Positions 5,679 to 5,800 of a stretch of DNA of 5,800 bases are shown here, in pieces. Within the stretch, counting starts at the first letter, position 1, and each line of letters starts with the position of its first letter. Origin of the DNA: Nitrospirota bacterium (GTDB lineage Bacteria > Nitrospirota > Nitrospiria > Nitrospirales > UBA8639). The position numbers and the translations under genes are program-made. Under the pieces are notes generated by a model that saw only the letters and a list, made by a program, of their open reading frames with translations, was not told the DNA's origin and did not search any database. The DNA lies in contig QIDY01000132.1 in assembly GCA_003228495.1 (NCBI GenBank), positions 1 through 5,800 on the forward strand. Reading direction: 5' to 3'.

Positions 5679-5800
5679 GGGAAAGAGGAGAGAAATGAAA
5701 ATAAGGGTTAGGGCCTGTTCATCAATAACTTTGACATCTCGCATCCAATCTTTGGGCCATCTTTGAACGGATCTCAATCGAACAAACCTCAACAGAGCCA
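5679..5800. other. Unassigned right edge; possible insertion-sequence end or tail of an unknown gene
   Basis: No recognised gene. On the minus strand a frame is open from the edge to TAA at 5678-5676 (about 41 codons, ending EQALTLIFISLLFP), directly against the AAGGAG of tlyA, which would suit the end of an upstream operon gene; its arginine codons (AGG, AGA, CGA) are poor support. Alternatively the plus-strand start GGGCCTGTTCATCAATAACT (about 5711 on) resembles terminal sequences of IS5-like elements as I remember them. A weak -35/-10-like pair (TTGATG, 16 bases, TATTTT) on the minus strand may serve tlyA. Confidence 0.3.

Noticed and set aside
5691..5765. Plus-strand mini gene from the ATG at about 5694 after GAGGAGAG
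   Set aside because: Good SD-like purines but only about 23 codons before a stop, with no homology; the purine run is more simply chance.

Overview
The window reads as a piece of chromosome from a Gram-negative bacterium with roughly 50% GC. The asparaginyl-tRNA synthetase (FRAEKSKTRRHL motif 2), the TlyA methyltransferase and the stand-alone rhodanese are all compatible with a Nitrospira-like (Nitrospirota) host. That assignment is an inference from remembered protein style, not a database result. No rRNA, tRNA or CRISPR array is visible.

Left part (1-1576, all minus strand). A HugZ/HutZ-type haem-utilisation split-barrel protein runs off the left edge. Upstream of it is a short gene-free gap with a hairpin terminator. 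That terminator closes a two-gene unit: an AbiEii/AbiGii-like nucleotidyltransferase followed by a small partner protein, overlapping by ATGA if the first possible start of the partner is used. The pair looks like a toxin-antitoxin or defence module and is the most accessory-looking part of the window.

Middle (1577-2100). About 520 bases hold no convincing gene. They contain several perfect inverted repeats, including an 11-bp pair around an imperfect hairpin, a further 8-bp hairpin that competes with one arm of that pair, and a separate 9-bp pair. A short transposase-like fragment is also possible. I read this as degraded mobile or repeat DNA.

Right part (2101-5800). Mostly housekeeping genes. 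asnS (minus) diverges from a small rhodanese (plus). The rhodanese has a near-consensus sigma70 promoter, TTGACA-18-TATGAT. The rhodanese converges on an NAD-dependent sugar-nucleotide epimerase (minus), which lies 81-84 nt downstream of tlyA on the same strand and is probably co-transcribed with it. The tlyA start is unusual: its Shine-Dalgarno is too far away unless a small hairpin between them folds. The last 120 bases hold no recognised gene and may be the end of an insertion sequence or the tail of an unidentified gene.

Functionally the genes do not form one pathway. Translation (asnS, tlyA), sulfur transfer (rhodanese), cell-surface sugar synthesis (epimerase) and haem handling (HugZ-like) are interrupted by the nucleotidyltransferase pair and the repeat-rich gap.
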